64,000 bases of DNA from Paracoccaceae bacterium Fryx2 (GTDB lineage: Bacteria > Pseudomonadota > Alphaproteobacteria > Rhodobacterales > Rhodobacteraceae), in the NCBI GenBank assembly GCA_032334235.1, contig JAVSGI010000005.1, positions 1,302,001-1,366,000 of the forward strand, in the 5' to 3' direction. Position numbers and translations under genes: made by a program. Below, piece by piece: positions 9,737 through 19,242 of the stretch (positions within the stretch are counted from its first letter, which is position 1; each line of letters starts with the position of its first letter). Under the pieces are notes generated by a model that saw only the letters and a program-made list of their open reading frames with translations, had not been told where the DNA came from and made no database searches.

Positions 9737-11250
9737 CGCGATCATCATCGGCGGCGGCAGCAACGGGCTGGCCTGCGCCGCGCGGCTGGCCGGGTCGGGG
9801 CGCAAGGTCGTGGTGCTGGAGGCCGGTGCGGTGCCGGGTGGGGGTGCTGCCACGGTTGAATTCGCGCCGGGACCGCGTGTCGGGGCTGGCGCATCTGGTC
9901 ATGAACCTCGATCCAAGGGTGACCGAGGGCATGGGGCTGGCGCGGCACGGGTTGGCGCTGGGGGCCGCGCTGCCGACCGTGGCGCTGGCAGCCGGGGAGC
10001 CGCTGACCATCCGGGGCGCGCAATTGTCGGGCGGGCCGGACGGGGCAGCATGGGCCGCGCTGCACGCCCGCCTGCTGGCCTTTGCCGGGGTGCTGGCCCC
10101 CTTCCGCGCCATGACACCGCCGCGCCTGGCACGTGGTGCGGGCAACGACTGGCTGCGGCTGGCGCGGGCGGGCTTCGGGCTGCGCGGGTTGGGCAAGACG
10201 GAGTTCCGCGAATTCCTGCGGATGATCCTGATCAACGTCGCCGACGTGCCGGAAGACGAGCTGACCGACGACCGCCTGCGCGGCGCGCTGGCGTTCGATG
10301 CTACGCTTGGGGCCTGGCTCGGGCCACGCTCGCCCAATTCGCTGATGCTGCTGCTGAACCGGCTTTCGGTCGGCGGGGGCGCGGTGCGGCTGCCGCAAGG
10401 CGGCATGGGGGCGGTGGCGCAGGCCATGGCGCGGTCGGCCGAGGCGGCGGGCGTCACTTTGCACTGCGGGGCAAAGGTGGCGCGGGTGCTGGTCGAGGGC
10501 GACCGCGCGGTGGGCGTGCAGCTTGACAGCGGCGAGGAGATCCGCGCGCGCACGGTGGTCAGCGCCATCAACCCCGCCACGACATTCCGGCAACTGGTGG
10601 GGCCTGCGCATCTCGATGCCGGGTTCTTCCGGCGCACGCAGCAGATCCGGTCGCGCGGCGGGGCGGCCAAGCTGCATCTCGCCTTGCGCGGCACGCCGGA
10701 TTTCCGCGGCGCCGACCTGACGGCCCGTCTGGTGATCGCACCCTCGGTGCGCGCGGTGGAAACCGCCTTCAACGCGGTGAAATACGGCGAGGTGCCGACG
10801 GTGCCGGTGCTGGAGGCGGTGCTGCCTTCGGCGCACGACGCTGCGATGGCCCCCGACGGCCATCACGTCCTGTCGGCCATCGTGCAGTTCGCGCCGCACG
10901 CCCCCCGCGCCGGGCGCGATGCGGCGAGGGCGCAGATGCTGGAAAACACCCTGAGCGTGCTGGAGGCCCACGCCCCCGGCCTGCGCGGGCTGATCGCCCA
11001 TGCCGAACTGCTGATGCCCCATGACGTCGAGGACCGCTTCGCCATGCCCGGCGGCAACTGGCATCATGGCGAGCTGGCGGTGGAACAGATGCTGTTCCTG
11101 CGTCCTCTGCCCGGGGCCGCGCAGTATGCCACCCCCCTGCCCGGCCTGTGGCTGGCGGGCGCGGGCTCGCACCCCGGCGGCGGCATCTCCGGCGCGGCGG
11201 GCTGGAACGCGGCGGAGCGGATGGCTGCTGGATTCCGCGCTGGGGTATGA
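9723..11250 (+). pseudogene. Second FAD-dependent oxidoreductase, frameshifted, 3' end at a fusion point
   Basis: A paralogue of the preceding gene. The N-terminal FAD motif IIIGGGSNGLACAARLAGSG is in the ATG frame, but from about 9875 (RVSGLAHLVMNLD) the protein continues in another frame. The span is 1528 nt, consistent with one extra base in the CCGGGACCG region. The C-terminal FAD motif LWLAGAGSHPGGGISGAAGW is intact. The final codons (about 11220-11250) overlap, in another frame, the truncated aminomethyltransferase that follows, so the native end of this gene may have been replaced at a deletion junction. Confidence 0.78.
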
Positions 11251-11972
11251 CGTGGCGGTGGCCGAAGTCACCGACAACATCGCGACGCTGAGCCTGCAGG
11301 GGCCGTGCAGCGCCACGGTGCTGGGGCTGGCAGGGTTCGATGTGTCGGCGCTGAAGCCCTTCCGCATGGCGCGGTTTGTGTTTCAGGGCGGCGAAATAAC
11401 CATTTCGCGCACCGGCTTCACCGGCGATCTGGGGTATGAACTCTGGGCTAAACCTGATCAGGCGCTGCCGCTCTGGGATGCGCTGATGGACGCCGGGGCG
11501 CTTTATGGTATCCGGCCGATTGGCACCGACGCGCTGAACCTCGCGCGGATCGAGGCCGGGTTCCTGATCACCAACATGGATTTCATCCCGGCCGATCAGG
11601 CGGTGCGCGAGGACCGGGCACGCTCGCCGTTCGAACTGGGCCTTGACTGGATGATCGACTGGGACAAGGGGCATTTCACCGGCAGGCGCGCCCTGCTGGC
11701 CGAACGCGATACGGGCAGCAGCCGCTGGGCGCTGGTCGGGCTGGATGTCGCGGGCAACGTCGCGGCGGAGGGGGCGCTGATCTACCTCGACCGGCGGATC
11801 GAGGTTGGCCACATCACCGCCGCCGCCTGGTCGCCCGCCACCAAGCGCAACATCGCCATCGCCCATCTTCGCCGCCCGCATCAGACCAGCGGCAACCTTT
11901 GGGTCGAGATCTACGCGCTGCGAGAACTGCAATATGCCAAGCTGATGCTGCCGGTCAGCGTGACGCCGCGCC
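11222..11972 (+). pseudogene. Aminomethyltransferase (GcvT-like) fragment, lacking both ends
   Basis: About 250 residues of a GcvT/DmdA-type folate-dependent methyltransferase are readable: WLLDSALGYDVAVAEVTDN, LSLQGPCSATVLGLAGFDV, SRTGFTGDLGYELWAKPD, GTDALNLARIEAGF. GcvT-like proteins are normally ~370-400 residues, and the first ~120-130 (with the start codon) are missing. The fragment begins abruptly inside the end of the FAD gene. It ends near 11970 after LMLPVSVTPRP, where the frame passes into Rieske-oxygenase sequence. Family members transfer methyl groups from glycine, dimethylglycine or DMSP to tetrahydrofolate. Confidence 0.8.
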
Positions 11973-12788
11973 CGCTTCGGGCTGAAGCCGGTCGAGTTGG
12001 CGCTGCGGCATGGCTTCATCTTCCTGCGCTTCCTGCCGGGGCCGCAGCCTGCGCTGGCCGACTGGCTGGCGCCCTTCGACGCCGATTTCGCGGCCTACCG
12101 GACGACCGAGGTGCTGCCGGTGCAGACGGCAGGCTGGGGCACCACGCTGCCGGTCAACTGGAAATCGGTGCGCGACGTGGATAACGAGGGGTATCACGTC
12201 GCGATGGCGCATCCGGCGCTGCAAGACCTCTATGGCCGGACCTACCGCGACCTGACCTTTCCCGACGGGCTGTCGCAATCCATCGCGGAGATCGGAGATC
12301 AGCCGGGTCGGCGCTGGTCGGTGCGGCACTATCTGGCACTGGCCCCGGTGCAGGACTGGCTGCCGCCGCACCTGCGCCGGGCCTGGACGTATTACGGCCT
12401 GTTTCCCAACGCGGTTTTCGCCTTCACCCCCGAAAGCGTGCAGTTCTATCAGGAAGTCCCGGTCTCGCCGGGACTGACCCGCCTGACGGGCCGGATCTAC
12501 CGCCGCCCGCACGAAAGCCGCGCGATGCGGGTGGCGCGCCATCTGGCCTGCCGGATCGACCGCGAAACCTCGGCCGAGGACCGGCAGCTTTCGATCTGGT
12601 CCAACGAGTCGATGAAGTCGCAGGCGTTCGACGCCTTCCACCTGTCGGATCTGGAATACGGCGTGCGGGCGCATCACGACCAGTTGCGCCGCATCCTGCC
12701 GGTGATGACGCTGGACCATGCGCCACCAGAGGTTGCAATGGCCGCCGCCAACGCGGAAATGCTTGGCAGAACCGGCCACCGATCCTAA
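11973..12788 (+). pseudogene. Rieske oxygenase alpha subunit fragment (catalytic domain only)
   Basis: The readable sequence starts near RFGLKPVELALRHGFIFLRF and runs to the stop at 12788. The mononuclear-iron site is present (NWKSVRDVDNEGYHVAMAH), with the C-terminal ring-hydroxylase domain. The N-terminal Rieske [2Fe-2S] domain with its CxH/CxxH ligands is missing, and no start codon with a plausible ribosome site lies at the boundary. It is distinct from the complete Rieske protein encoded at 4593-5645. With the upstream GcvT fragment it marks a deletion that joined two neighbouring genes. Confidence 0.8.
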
Positions 12789-12819
12789 CCTTTCCATTGA
12801 AAGAACCGGAGGTAGTGCG

Positions 12820-13919
12820 ATGAGACGACCCGACGTTCCACCCTGCTGGGCCTTGGCAGCGCGCTCGCCCTGCCGCATGTGCGCCCGTCCTGGGCGCAGG
12901 CGGGCACCGTCAACGTCTACAACTGGGCCGACTACATCGGAGAGACCACGCTGGCCGATTTCGAGGCGGCCACCGGTATTGGCGTGACCTACGACACCTA
13001 TCCGTCTGCCGAGGAGATGCAGGCCAAGATGCTCGCAGGCTCGACCGGATACGACGTGGTGTTCACCGCGGGCATCAGCCAGCCGCAGATGATCACGGCC
13101 GGGGTCTACAGCAAGCTTGACCGGGCGCGGCTGACTGGCTGGGACAACCTCGACCCCGCGATCCTGGCCGTGATGGAAGGCTGGGACCCGGGCGTGCAAT
13201 ACGGCGTGCCCTACATGTGGGGCTCGGTCGGGTTCACCTACAATGTCGATCTGGTGAAGGAACGCATTCCCGACGCCGACCTGGCCAGCCTCGACCTGCT
13301 CTTCAAGCCGGAGAACGCAGCCAAGCTCGCCGATTGCGGCATCTCGATCCTCGACAGCCCGACCGACATCATGCTGGTGGTGCTGAAGTATCTGGGCCTT
13401 GATGGCGACACCACCGATGTGGCCGACTACGACAGGGTGATCGAGGCGTTCAGGCCGATCCGCGAGCATATCCGCACCTTCGACAATGCCAACTACCTGA
13501 ACGCGATCCCGAATGGCGAGCTGTGCGTGGTCAACAGCTGGTCGGGCGATTATGCGGTGGCCAAGGCCCGCGCGGCCGAGGCGGGGATCGAGATGAACCT
13601 GGCCTACCATGTGCCAATGACCGGCGCGCCCGCCTGGTTCGACGTGATGGCGATTCCGACCGACGCGCCGAACAGGGACAATGCCTATGCCTTCATCGAC
13701 TTCCTGCTGCGCCCCGAGGTGATTGCCGCCTGCACCGATTTCACCGGCTACGCCAATGCCAGCAAGGCCGCGAACGGGCTGGTCGATCCGGCGATCTTCA
13801 ACGATCCGGCGGTTTACCCCGATGCGGAAACCACGGCACGGCTCTGGGCGCCCAAACCGATGAGCGACGCGCAGGAACGGGCGCTGACCCGGGCCTGGAC
13901 CACGATCAAGTCCGGCTGA
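12820..13919 (+). pseudogene. Periplasmic spermidine/putrescine-type substrate-binding protein, signal-peptide frameshift
   Basis: The mature protein (GTVNVYNWADYIGETTLADF onward, ~340 residues) is a PotD/PotF-type ABC-transporter binding protein. The ATG at 12820 has a strong GGAGG site, but the signal peptide (LLGLGSALALPHVRPSWAQA) is in another frame. The span is 1100 nt, one base short, so a one-base deletion near 12829-12834 (CGACCCGACG) breaks the leader. If real, the protein could only start at the GTG in the late leader (12879) and would stay in the cytoplasm, disabling uptake. Ligand type is not decided by sequence; betaine-like ligands occur in this family. Confidence 0.8.
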
Positions 13920-13921
13920 GC

Positions 13922-15028
13922 ATGGACCCCGCTGCGCCGCAGCCCTTCATCCGGATCGAGGGGGTCAGCAAAGCCTTCGGCACCTTTCAGGCGGTGCGCA
14001 ATGTCAGCCTGGAGATCGGCAAGGGCGAGATCTTCTCGCTGCTGGGCGGGTCGGGCTGCGGCAAGACCACCCTGTTGCGGATGCTGGCGGGGTTCGAGAC
14101 GCCGACCGCCGGGCGCATCTTCATCGACGGGCAGGACATGGGCGGCGTGCCGCCCTGGGCGCGCCCGGTCCACATGATGTTCCAGAGCTATGCCCTGTTT
14201 CCGCACATGACGGTGGAGCAGAACGTGGGCTACGGCCTGAAGCACGAAGCGATGACGCCAGCGCAGCGCCGCGACCGGGTGCGCGAGATGCTGGACCTCG
14301 TGCAACTGGGCGAGTTGGCGGGGCGCAAGCCGCACCAGATCTCGGGCGGGCAGCGGCAGCGCGTGGCGCTGGCCCGGGCGCTGGCGCGGGCGCCGAAGCT
14401 GCTGCTGCTGGACGAGCCGCTGGCGGCACTCGACAAGAAGCTGCGCGAGCATACCCAGTTCGAGCTGATGAGCATCCAGGACCGGATGGGTGTGACCTTC
14501 ATCGTGGTGACCCATGACCAGGAGGAGGCAATGACCCTGTCGCACCGCATCGCGGTGATGGACCGGGGCGAGGTGAAGCAGGTCGGCACCTCGACCGAGA
14601 TCTACGAATACCCCGCCAGCCGCTTCGTGGCAGGGTTCATCGGGTCGATCACCTTCTTCGATGGCGTGGTGCAGGCGGTGGAGGGCGGGCAGGTGCGTGT
14701 GGACGTGCCCGCGATGGGCGGAGCGGTGCAGGCCCGCGCCGTGCCGGGGCTGGTGGCCGGGCAGCCGGTGACACTGGCGCTGCGCCCCGAAAAGATCAGC
14801 ATTTCCCGCACGCCGCTGGAGGGCGGCAACGTGCTGGCCGGTGTGGTGAAGGATCTGGCCTATTTCGGCAAGGACTCGCTTTACCGTGTCACGCTGGCGT
14901 CCGGCGCGCTGGTGGCGGTCCATGCCGTGAACGCCCGGCGCGGCGGTGACGGCGACCGGGTGGCGGATTGGGAGGATGCGGTGTGGCTGCGGTTCGAGCC
15001 GGGCTCGGCCATCGTGCTGGCGGCGTGA
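13922..15028 (+). CDS. ABC transporter ATP-binding protein (PotA-type)
   Basis: A 368-residue ABC ATPase with Walker A GGSGCGKTT, the Q-loop MMFQSYALFPHMT, the signature SGGQRQRVALARAL, Walker B LLLLDEPLAALD and the H-loop VTHDQEEAM. These are followed by a C-terminal TOBE-type regulatory domain (LRPEKISISRTPLEGG). It follows the binding-protein gene by one base and powers uptake through the two permeases downstream. The Asp/Lys-rich DEPLAALDKKLRE segment is typical of polyamine and opine importers of the PotA group. Confidence 0.92.
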   Translation: MDPAAPQPFIRIEGVSKAFGTFQAVRNVSLEIGKGEIFSLLGGSGCGKTTLLRMLAGFETPTAGRIFIDGQDMGGVPPWARPVHMMFQSYALFPHMTVEQNVGYGLKHEAMTPAQRRDRVREMLDLVQLGELAGRKPHQISGGQRQRVALARALARAPKLLLLDEPLAALDKKLREHTQFELMSIQDRMGVTFIVVTHDQEEAMTLSHRIAVMDRGEVKQVGTSTEIYEYPASRFVAGFIGSITFFDGVVQAVEGGQVRVDVPAMGGAVQARAVPGLVAGQPVTLALRPEKISISRTPLEGGNVLAGVVKDLAYFGKDSLYRVTLASGALVAVHAVNARRGGDGDRVADWEDAVWLRFEPGSAIVLAA

Positions 15029-15067
15029 GGACCGGCCTTCAGGCGCGGGCTCTGGCGGAGCGGGCGG

Positions 15068-15101
15068 AGCCTCCGGCGGGGATATTTGAGAACAGAAGAA
15101 T
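15068..15101 (+). repeat. Short intergenic repeat, copy 1 of a direct pair
   Basis: AGCCTCCGGCGGGGATATTT followed by GAGAACAGAAGAATGG, directly after the ATPase stop. It shares the GCCTCCGGCGGGGATATTT core and the CAGAAGAA tail with the other copies in the window. Confidence 0.75.
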
Positions 15102-15158
15102 GGGCGGGGATGAGAGGGCGCGCGCGGTGCCCGGCTGCGGCACCGGGCCGGACCGGCG

Positions 15159-15192
15159 GAGCCTCCGGCGGGGATGTTCTGGAAAGAAGAAG
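15159..15192 (+). repeat. Short intergenic repeat, copy 2 of a direct pair
   Basis: GAGCCTCCGGCGGGGATGTT followed by CTGGAAAGAAGAAGG, in the same orientation 90 bp after copy 1. The pair separates the ATPase gene from the first permease gene, which may lower downstream expression or process the transcript. Confidence 0.7.
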
Positions 15193-15223
15193 GGGTGGCT
15201 GCGGGGATGAGGGGAGGGTGCGG

Positions 15224-16147
15224 ATGAGGATCGGGCGCAGGCTGGCGGACTGGTTCAACCGGCGCGGCTGGTCCGACATCGTGATCGGCGCGCCCTATCT
15301 GTGGCTCGTGCTGTTCTTCCTGATCCCATTCCTGATCGTGGTGGCGATGAGTTTCGCCACGCGCACCCCCACCGCGCCGCCGTTTTCGTTCGGCGGGGAG
15401 CATCCGCTGCTGAACACCGAAGGCTATGCCCGGCTGTTCAGCGACAGTCTTTACGCGCGGGCCTTCGGTATCTCGCTGGTGAATGCGGGGCTTGCGACGC
15501 TGTTCTGCCTGATGATCGGCTATCCGATGGCGCTGGCGCTGACGCGGATCGGCAAGGGCTGGCGCAACGTGCTGCTGATGCTGGTGATCCTGCCGTTCTG
15601 GACCTCGTTCCTGCTGCGGGTCTATGCCTGGATGGGGCTGATGGGGTCGAACAGCTGGTTCAACAAGCTGCTGACCGGGGCCTACAACGCGATGGTGCCG
15701 GCCGAATGGGCGCTGCGGTCGATCCCGATGATGAACAGCAGTTTCGCGGTCGTGCTGGTCACGGTCTATACCTACCTGCCCTTCATGATCCTGCCGCTTT
15801 ACGCGAATCTGGAGAAGCTCGACCGCACTCTGGACGAGGCGGCGATGGATCTGGGGTCGCGGCCGTTCCGGGTGTTTCTGGACGTGACGCTGCCGCAGTC
15901 GGTGCCGGGGATCATCGCGGGTGGCCTTCTGGTGTTCATCCCGGCGGCGGGCGAGCTGATCATCCCCTCGCTGGTGGGCGATGCCGGGCGGCCGATGATC
16001 GGGCGGGTGATCTCGGACGAGTTCGCCTCGGCGCGCGACTGGCCGATGGCGTCGAGCGTGGCGGTGGCCTTGCTGGTGCTGATGGTGCTGCCGATGATGG
16101 CTTTTACCCATTTTCAGGGCAAGGCCGGGCGGGGGGGTGGGAGATGA
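15224..16147 (+). CDS. ABC transporter permease (PotB-type)
   Basis: A 307-residue integral membrane permease with about six helices, the first at IVIGAPYLWLVLFFLIPFLI. The EAA loop that contacts the ATPase reads LDEAAMDLGSRPFRVFLDVTLP. The ATG at 15224 has the purine-rich GGGGAGGG upstream. The stop overlaps the next permease (ATG at 16144), so the two are translationally coupled. Confidence 0.9.
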   Translation: MRIGRRLADWFNRRGWSDIVIGAPYLWLVLFFLIPFLIVVAMSFATRTPTAPPFSFGGEHPLLNTEGYARLFSDSLYARAFGISLVNAGLATLFCLMIGYPMALALTRIGKGWRNVLLMLVILPFWTSFLLRVYAWMGLMGSNSWFNKLLTGAYNAMVPAEWALRSIPMMNSSFAVVLVTVYTYLPFMILPLYANLEKLDRTLDEAAMDLGSRPFRVFLDVTLPQSVPGIIAGGLLVFIPAAGELIIPSLVGDAGRPMIGRVISDEFASARDWPMASSVAVALLVLMVLPMMAFTHFQGKAGRGGGR

Positions 16148-16983
16148 ACCGCCGCCCGGTGTTCCTGATTTCGGTGCTGTGTTTCGGCTTTGCCTTCTTC
16201 TACATCCCGATCCTGTCGATGATGGTCTATTCCTTCAACGCCTCGCGGCTGGCGACGGTCTGGGGCGGGTTCTCGACCAAGTGGTATGTGGCGCTGCTGG
16301 GCAACGACCAGGTGGTGCGCGCGGCGCTGCTGTCCTTGCAGATCGCGCTGGTGTCGGCCACGGCGGCGACGGTGCTGGGCACGCTGGCCGGGCTGGCGCT
16401 GGCGCGGTTTCGCCGTTTTCACGGGCGGGTGCTGTTTTCCGGGCTGGTCACCGCGCCGCTGATCATGCCCGAGGTGATCACCGGCATCTCGGCGCTGATG
16501 CTGTTCATCCTGATGGCGGAATGGATCGGCTGGCCGGGGCAGCGCGGTTTCACCACAATCACGCTGGCGCACATCACCTTTTCCATGGTGTTCGTGACGA
16601 CCATCGTCCATTCGCGGCTGGTGCAGGCCGACCCCGCGATCGAGGAGGCGGCGATGGACCTTGGCGCGCGCCCCTGGCAGGTGCTGCGTGACATCACCCT
16701 GCCGGTGATCAGCCCCGCGATCCTGTCGGGGTGGCTTCTGGCCTTCACCATCAGTCTGGATGACGTGGTGATCACCCAGTTCACCACCGGGCCGGGCAAC
16801 ACCACGCTGCCGCTGCTGATCTGGTCGAAGGTCAAGCTGGGGGTGACGCCCGACATCAACGCGCTGGCCACGATCACGGTGGTGATCGTCGGCATCGGGG
16901 TGGCGCTGGCGGGCTGGCTGCTGCACCGGGCCGAGCGGCGGCGCGAGCGTGACATGCAGATGGCCTACCGGGCCAACCAATGA
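16144..16983 (+). CDS. ABC transporter permease (PotC-type)
   Basis: The 279-residue second permease has a first helix at VFLISVLCFGFAFFYIPILS, about six helices in all, and the EAA loop IEEAAMDLGARPWQVLRDIT. It forms the heterodimeric channel with the upstream permease. The C-terminus is short and charged (HRAERRRERDMQMAYRANQ). It is followed after 7 bp by the DMSP-lyase-like gene, with no terminator in between. Confidence 0.9.
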   Translation: MNRRPVFLISVLCFGFAFFYIPILSMMVYSFNASRLATVWGGFSTKWYVALLGNDQVVRAALLSLQIALVSATAATVLGTLAGLALARFRRFHGRVLFSGLVTAPLIMPEVITGISALMLFILMAEWIGWPGQRGFTTITLAHITFSMVFVTTIVHSRLVQADPAIEEAAMDLGARPWQVLRDITLPVISPAILSGWLLAFTISLDDVVITQFTTGPGNTTLPLLIWSKVKLGVTPDINALATITVVIVGIGVALAGWLLHRAERRRERDMQMAYRANQ

Positions 16984-16990
16984 GGGACCG

Positions 16991-17878
16991 ATGACCGACG
17001 ACATGACACTGGCCCATCTGACGACCCCGCCCGGCGTGCCGGGGCCGGGGCGCTTGCGCTACGGCGCGGCTATGGCGCTGCACCGGCAGGGTAAGTTGTC
17101 GGATGCGGCGCTGGAGGTCTACCGGATCTGCGCGCCGCTGGATGGCGAAGATCCCGCCGCTTTGCTGGCGGCGCGCGGGCTGGGGGCCGAGATCCGGGCC
17201 GCTTGCGTGCCGGGGCCGGAAGCCGCGGTCCGGGCGCTGGTGGCCGAGGCCGACCGTTACATCGCCACCCTGCCCGGCCCCGGCGTGGCCGAGGTGCGCG
17301 CCGGGCTGGGGCGCTTTGGCGGCGGCGCGGTGCGGGTGCTGGGGCGCGGCAACGCGGTGGTGGACGCGCATCTGGGGTCGGCGCTGGCACCCCTGGCGCT
17401 CACCCATCCGGCGCTGGCCGCAGCCATCGCCGCCGCCGTGCCGCATCTGGACTGGGCGACGTTCGACGACTATCCGGCCGAGGATATCGGGGCAACCTTC
17501 CTTGCGGGCAATGCCTATTGCATCGTGGTGGGCGAGGCCGGGCCGATCGTGGCGGAAGGCTTCGACTTCGGGCTGTTTCTGGTGGCGCCGCATGTCTTCT
17601 ACCGCGACCACCACCACAAGGCGCCCGAGCTTTACGCGCCGCTGACCGGCCCGCACGGCTGGCGCTTCCGCCCCGGCGACGCGCTGACCGTGAAGCCCGC
17701 GCATCAGCCGGTGTGGAACGAGCCCGACGCACCCCATGCCACCAAGGTCGGCGCGGTGCCGTTCCTGTGCCTCTATGGCTGGACGGCGGATGTGAAAGCG
17801 CCCGCCCGGGTTATTCCTTCCGGCGACTGGCCCGTGCTCGACGCGCTGCGGATGGGGCGTGAATGCTGGCCGATCTGA
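16991..17878 (+). CDS. Cupin protein of the DMSP lyase (DddQ/DddL-like) family
   Basis: A 295-residue protein with a C-terminal cupin. The candidate metal-binding stretch is FYRDHHHKAPELYAPLTG (around residues 203-220) with the matching downstream histidine in VWNEPDAPHATKVG (around 246). This His/Glu/Tyr arrangement is the pattern of cupin DMSP lyases, which cleave dimethylsulfoniopropionate to acrylate and dimethyl sulfide. The ~190-residue N-terminal helical part is longer than in DddQ. It sits in the transporter operon, start 7 bp after the second permease, and its last 16 bases overlap the amidohydrolase gene. Activity on DMSP is inference; a related cleavage of another substrate is possible. 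Confidence 0.68.
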   Translation: MTDDMTLAHLTTPPGVPGPGRLRYGAAMALHRQGKLSDAALEVYRICAPLDGEDPAALLAARGLGAEIRAACVPGPEAAVRALVAEADRYIATLPGPGVAEVRAGLGRFGGGAVRVLGRGNAVVDAHLGSALAPLALTHPALAAAIAAAVPHLDWATFDDYPAEDIGATFLAGNAYCIVVGEAGPIVAEGFDFGLFLVAPHVFYRDHHHKAPELYAPLTGPHGWRFRPGDALTVKPAHQPVWNEPDAPHATKVGAVPFLCLYGWTADVKAPARVIPSGDWPVLDALRMGRECWPI

Positions 17879-19028
17879 TCCTGATCAACGCCGATATCCG
17901 CACGATGGATGCCGCCCGCCCCCGGGCGCAGGCGCTGGCGGTTGCGGGCGGGCGGATTCTGGCGCTGGGGACAACGCAGGCGATGCTGGACAGGGCAGCA
18001 CCTGGGTGCAGCGTGATCGACGCGGGCGGGCGGCTGGTGCTGCCGGGGTTCCAGGACGCGCATGTGCATCTGCTGGACGGCGGCACCGACCTGATCGCCG
18101 CGGCCGCGCTGGGGGCGGCAGAGACGGTTGCCGACCTTCAGGCGCTGCTCGCGGCCCATGCGGCAGGGTCGGCCGACCCGCTGGTGACGGGCACCGGCTG
18201 GCGGCCGGGGCTGTTCGGCGACCACAACCTGACCCGGGCCGTGCTGGATGCGGCGGTGCCGGACCGGCCCTGCATTGTTTATGATTCCAGCTTCCACAAC
18301 GCCTGCCTGAACTCGGCGGCGATTGCGCTGACCGGTCTGGGGCGCGACACGCCAGACCCGCCGAACGGCCATTTCGTGCGCGATGCGGCGGGCGAGACGA
18401 CCGGGATGCTGCACGAGGATGCGATCTCCTGGGCCCGCCCGCACCTGCCCGAGGTGCCCGAGGCGACATGGGTGGCGGGGCTGATCGCCGGGCAGGCCCA
18501 TGCCAACCGCCACGGCATCACCGGCATTCTCGACCCCCAGATCAAGGACCAGCACTTTGCGGCATACTCCGGATTGGACCGGGCGGGCGGGCTGACGCTG
18601 CGGGTGGCGGGGGCGGCGGCGGTCTGTCCGACCGATACCGCCGCCTCGGTGGTGGCGCGACTGTGCGCGCTCAGGGCGGCGGCGGGGGGCGATTTTTGCA
18701 TCACCTCGGCCAAGGTGTTTCTCGATGGCGTGCTGGAGAACCGCACGGCGGCGATGATCGCGCCCTATGCCGATGCGGCGGGCGGCAATGCGCCGCTGAT
18801 GTATCCGCCGGAAAAGATTGCCGAACTCTTTACCGCGCTGGATGCCGCGCGGTTCCAGATCCATGTCCATGTGATCGGTGACCGGGCGGCGCGGGCGGCG
18901 CTGGATGGGCTTGAGATCGCACGGGCTGCCAACGGCGCCTGGCCCGCGCTGCACCAGTTGGCGCATCTGCAGGTGGTGCACGCGGGCGATTTCGCCCGGA
19001 TCGCGGCGCTGGGGGCGATGGCGAACAC
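17863..19028 (+). pseudogene. Amidohydrolase (YtcJ-like), 3' part deleted
   Basis: Metal-dependent amidohydrolase of the YtcJ/imidazolonepropionase-like group. The N-terminal LILINADIRTMDAARPRAQA and the metal motif FQDAHVHLLDGG are typical, as are the later HVHVIGDRAARAALDGL and LAHLQVVHAGDFARIAALG. Family proteins are ~520-560 residues. Here homology stops after LGAMAN (about residue 388), losing the last metal-binding aspartate region. The frame then runs into unrelated sequence and stops at 19143. The junction near 19028 is a further fusion of the kind seen at 11220 and 11970. Confidence 0.8.
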
Positions 19029-19235
19029 ATTGCGACCACCAGCCGCAATGCGTGGTATCACGAGCAGGCGCGGGCCGAGCTTGCCCGGATGCGCGGGGCG
19101 GCGGGTGAGGCGGCGGCGCGGCTCGTGGGGCCGGCGTTCGTGACCAGCAACATCGCGCTCTGGGAACGGATGATCCCGGTGCTGGACATCGGCGAGCATT
19201 GCCCGACCCACCTGCGCGCCCGCAAGCCCGGCTGA
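19029..19235 (+). pseudogene. Unidentified 3' gene fragment after a deletion junction
   Basis: Immediately after the amidohydrolase break another frame is open for 68 residues to a TGA at 19233-19235, beginning ATTSRNAWYHEQARAELARM and ending GEHCPTHLRARKPG. Codon use is typical of the neighbours. It has no start codon of its own, so it looks like the C-terminus of a gene whose 5' part was lost in the same deletion. I do not recognise the family. Confidence 0.5.
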
Positions 19236-19242
19236 GCAACCC

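Noticed and set aside
13814-16111. A 765-codon minus-strand frame opposite the ABC transporter genes.
   Set aside because: Shadow frame; the plus-strand ATPase and permease motifs are unambiguous.
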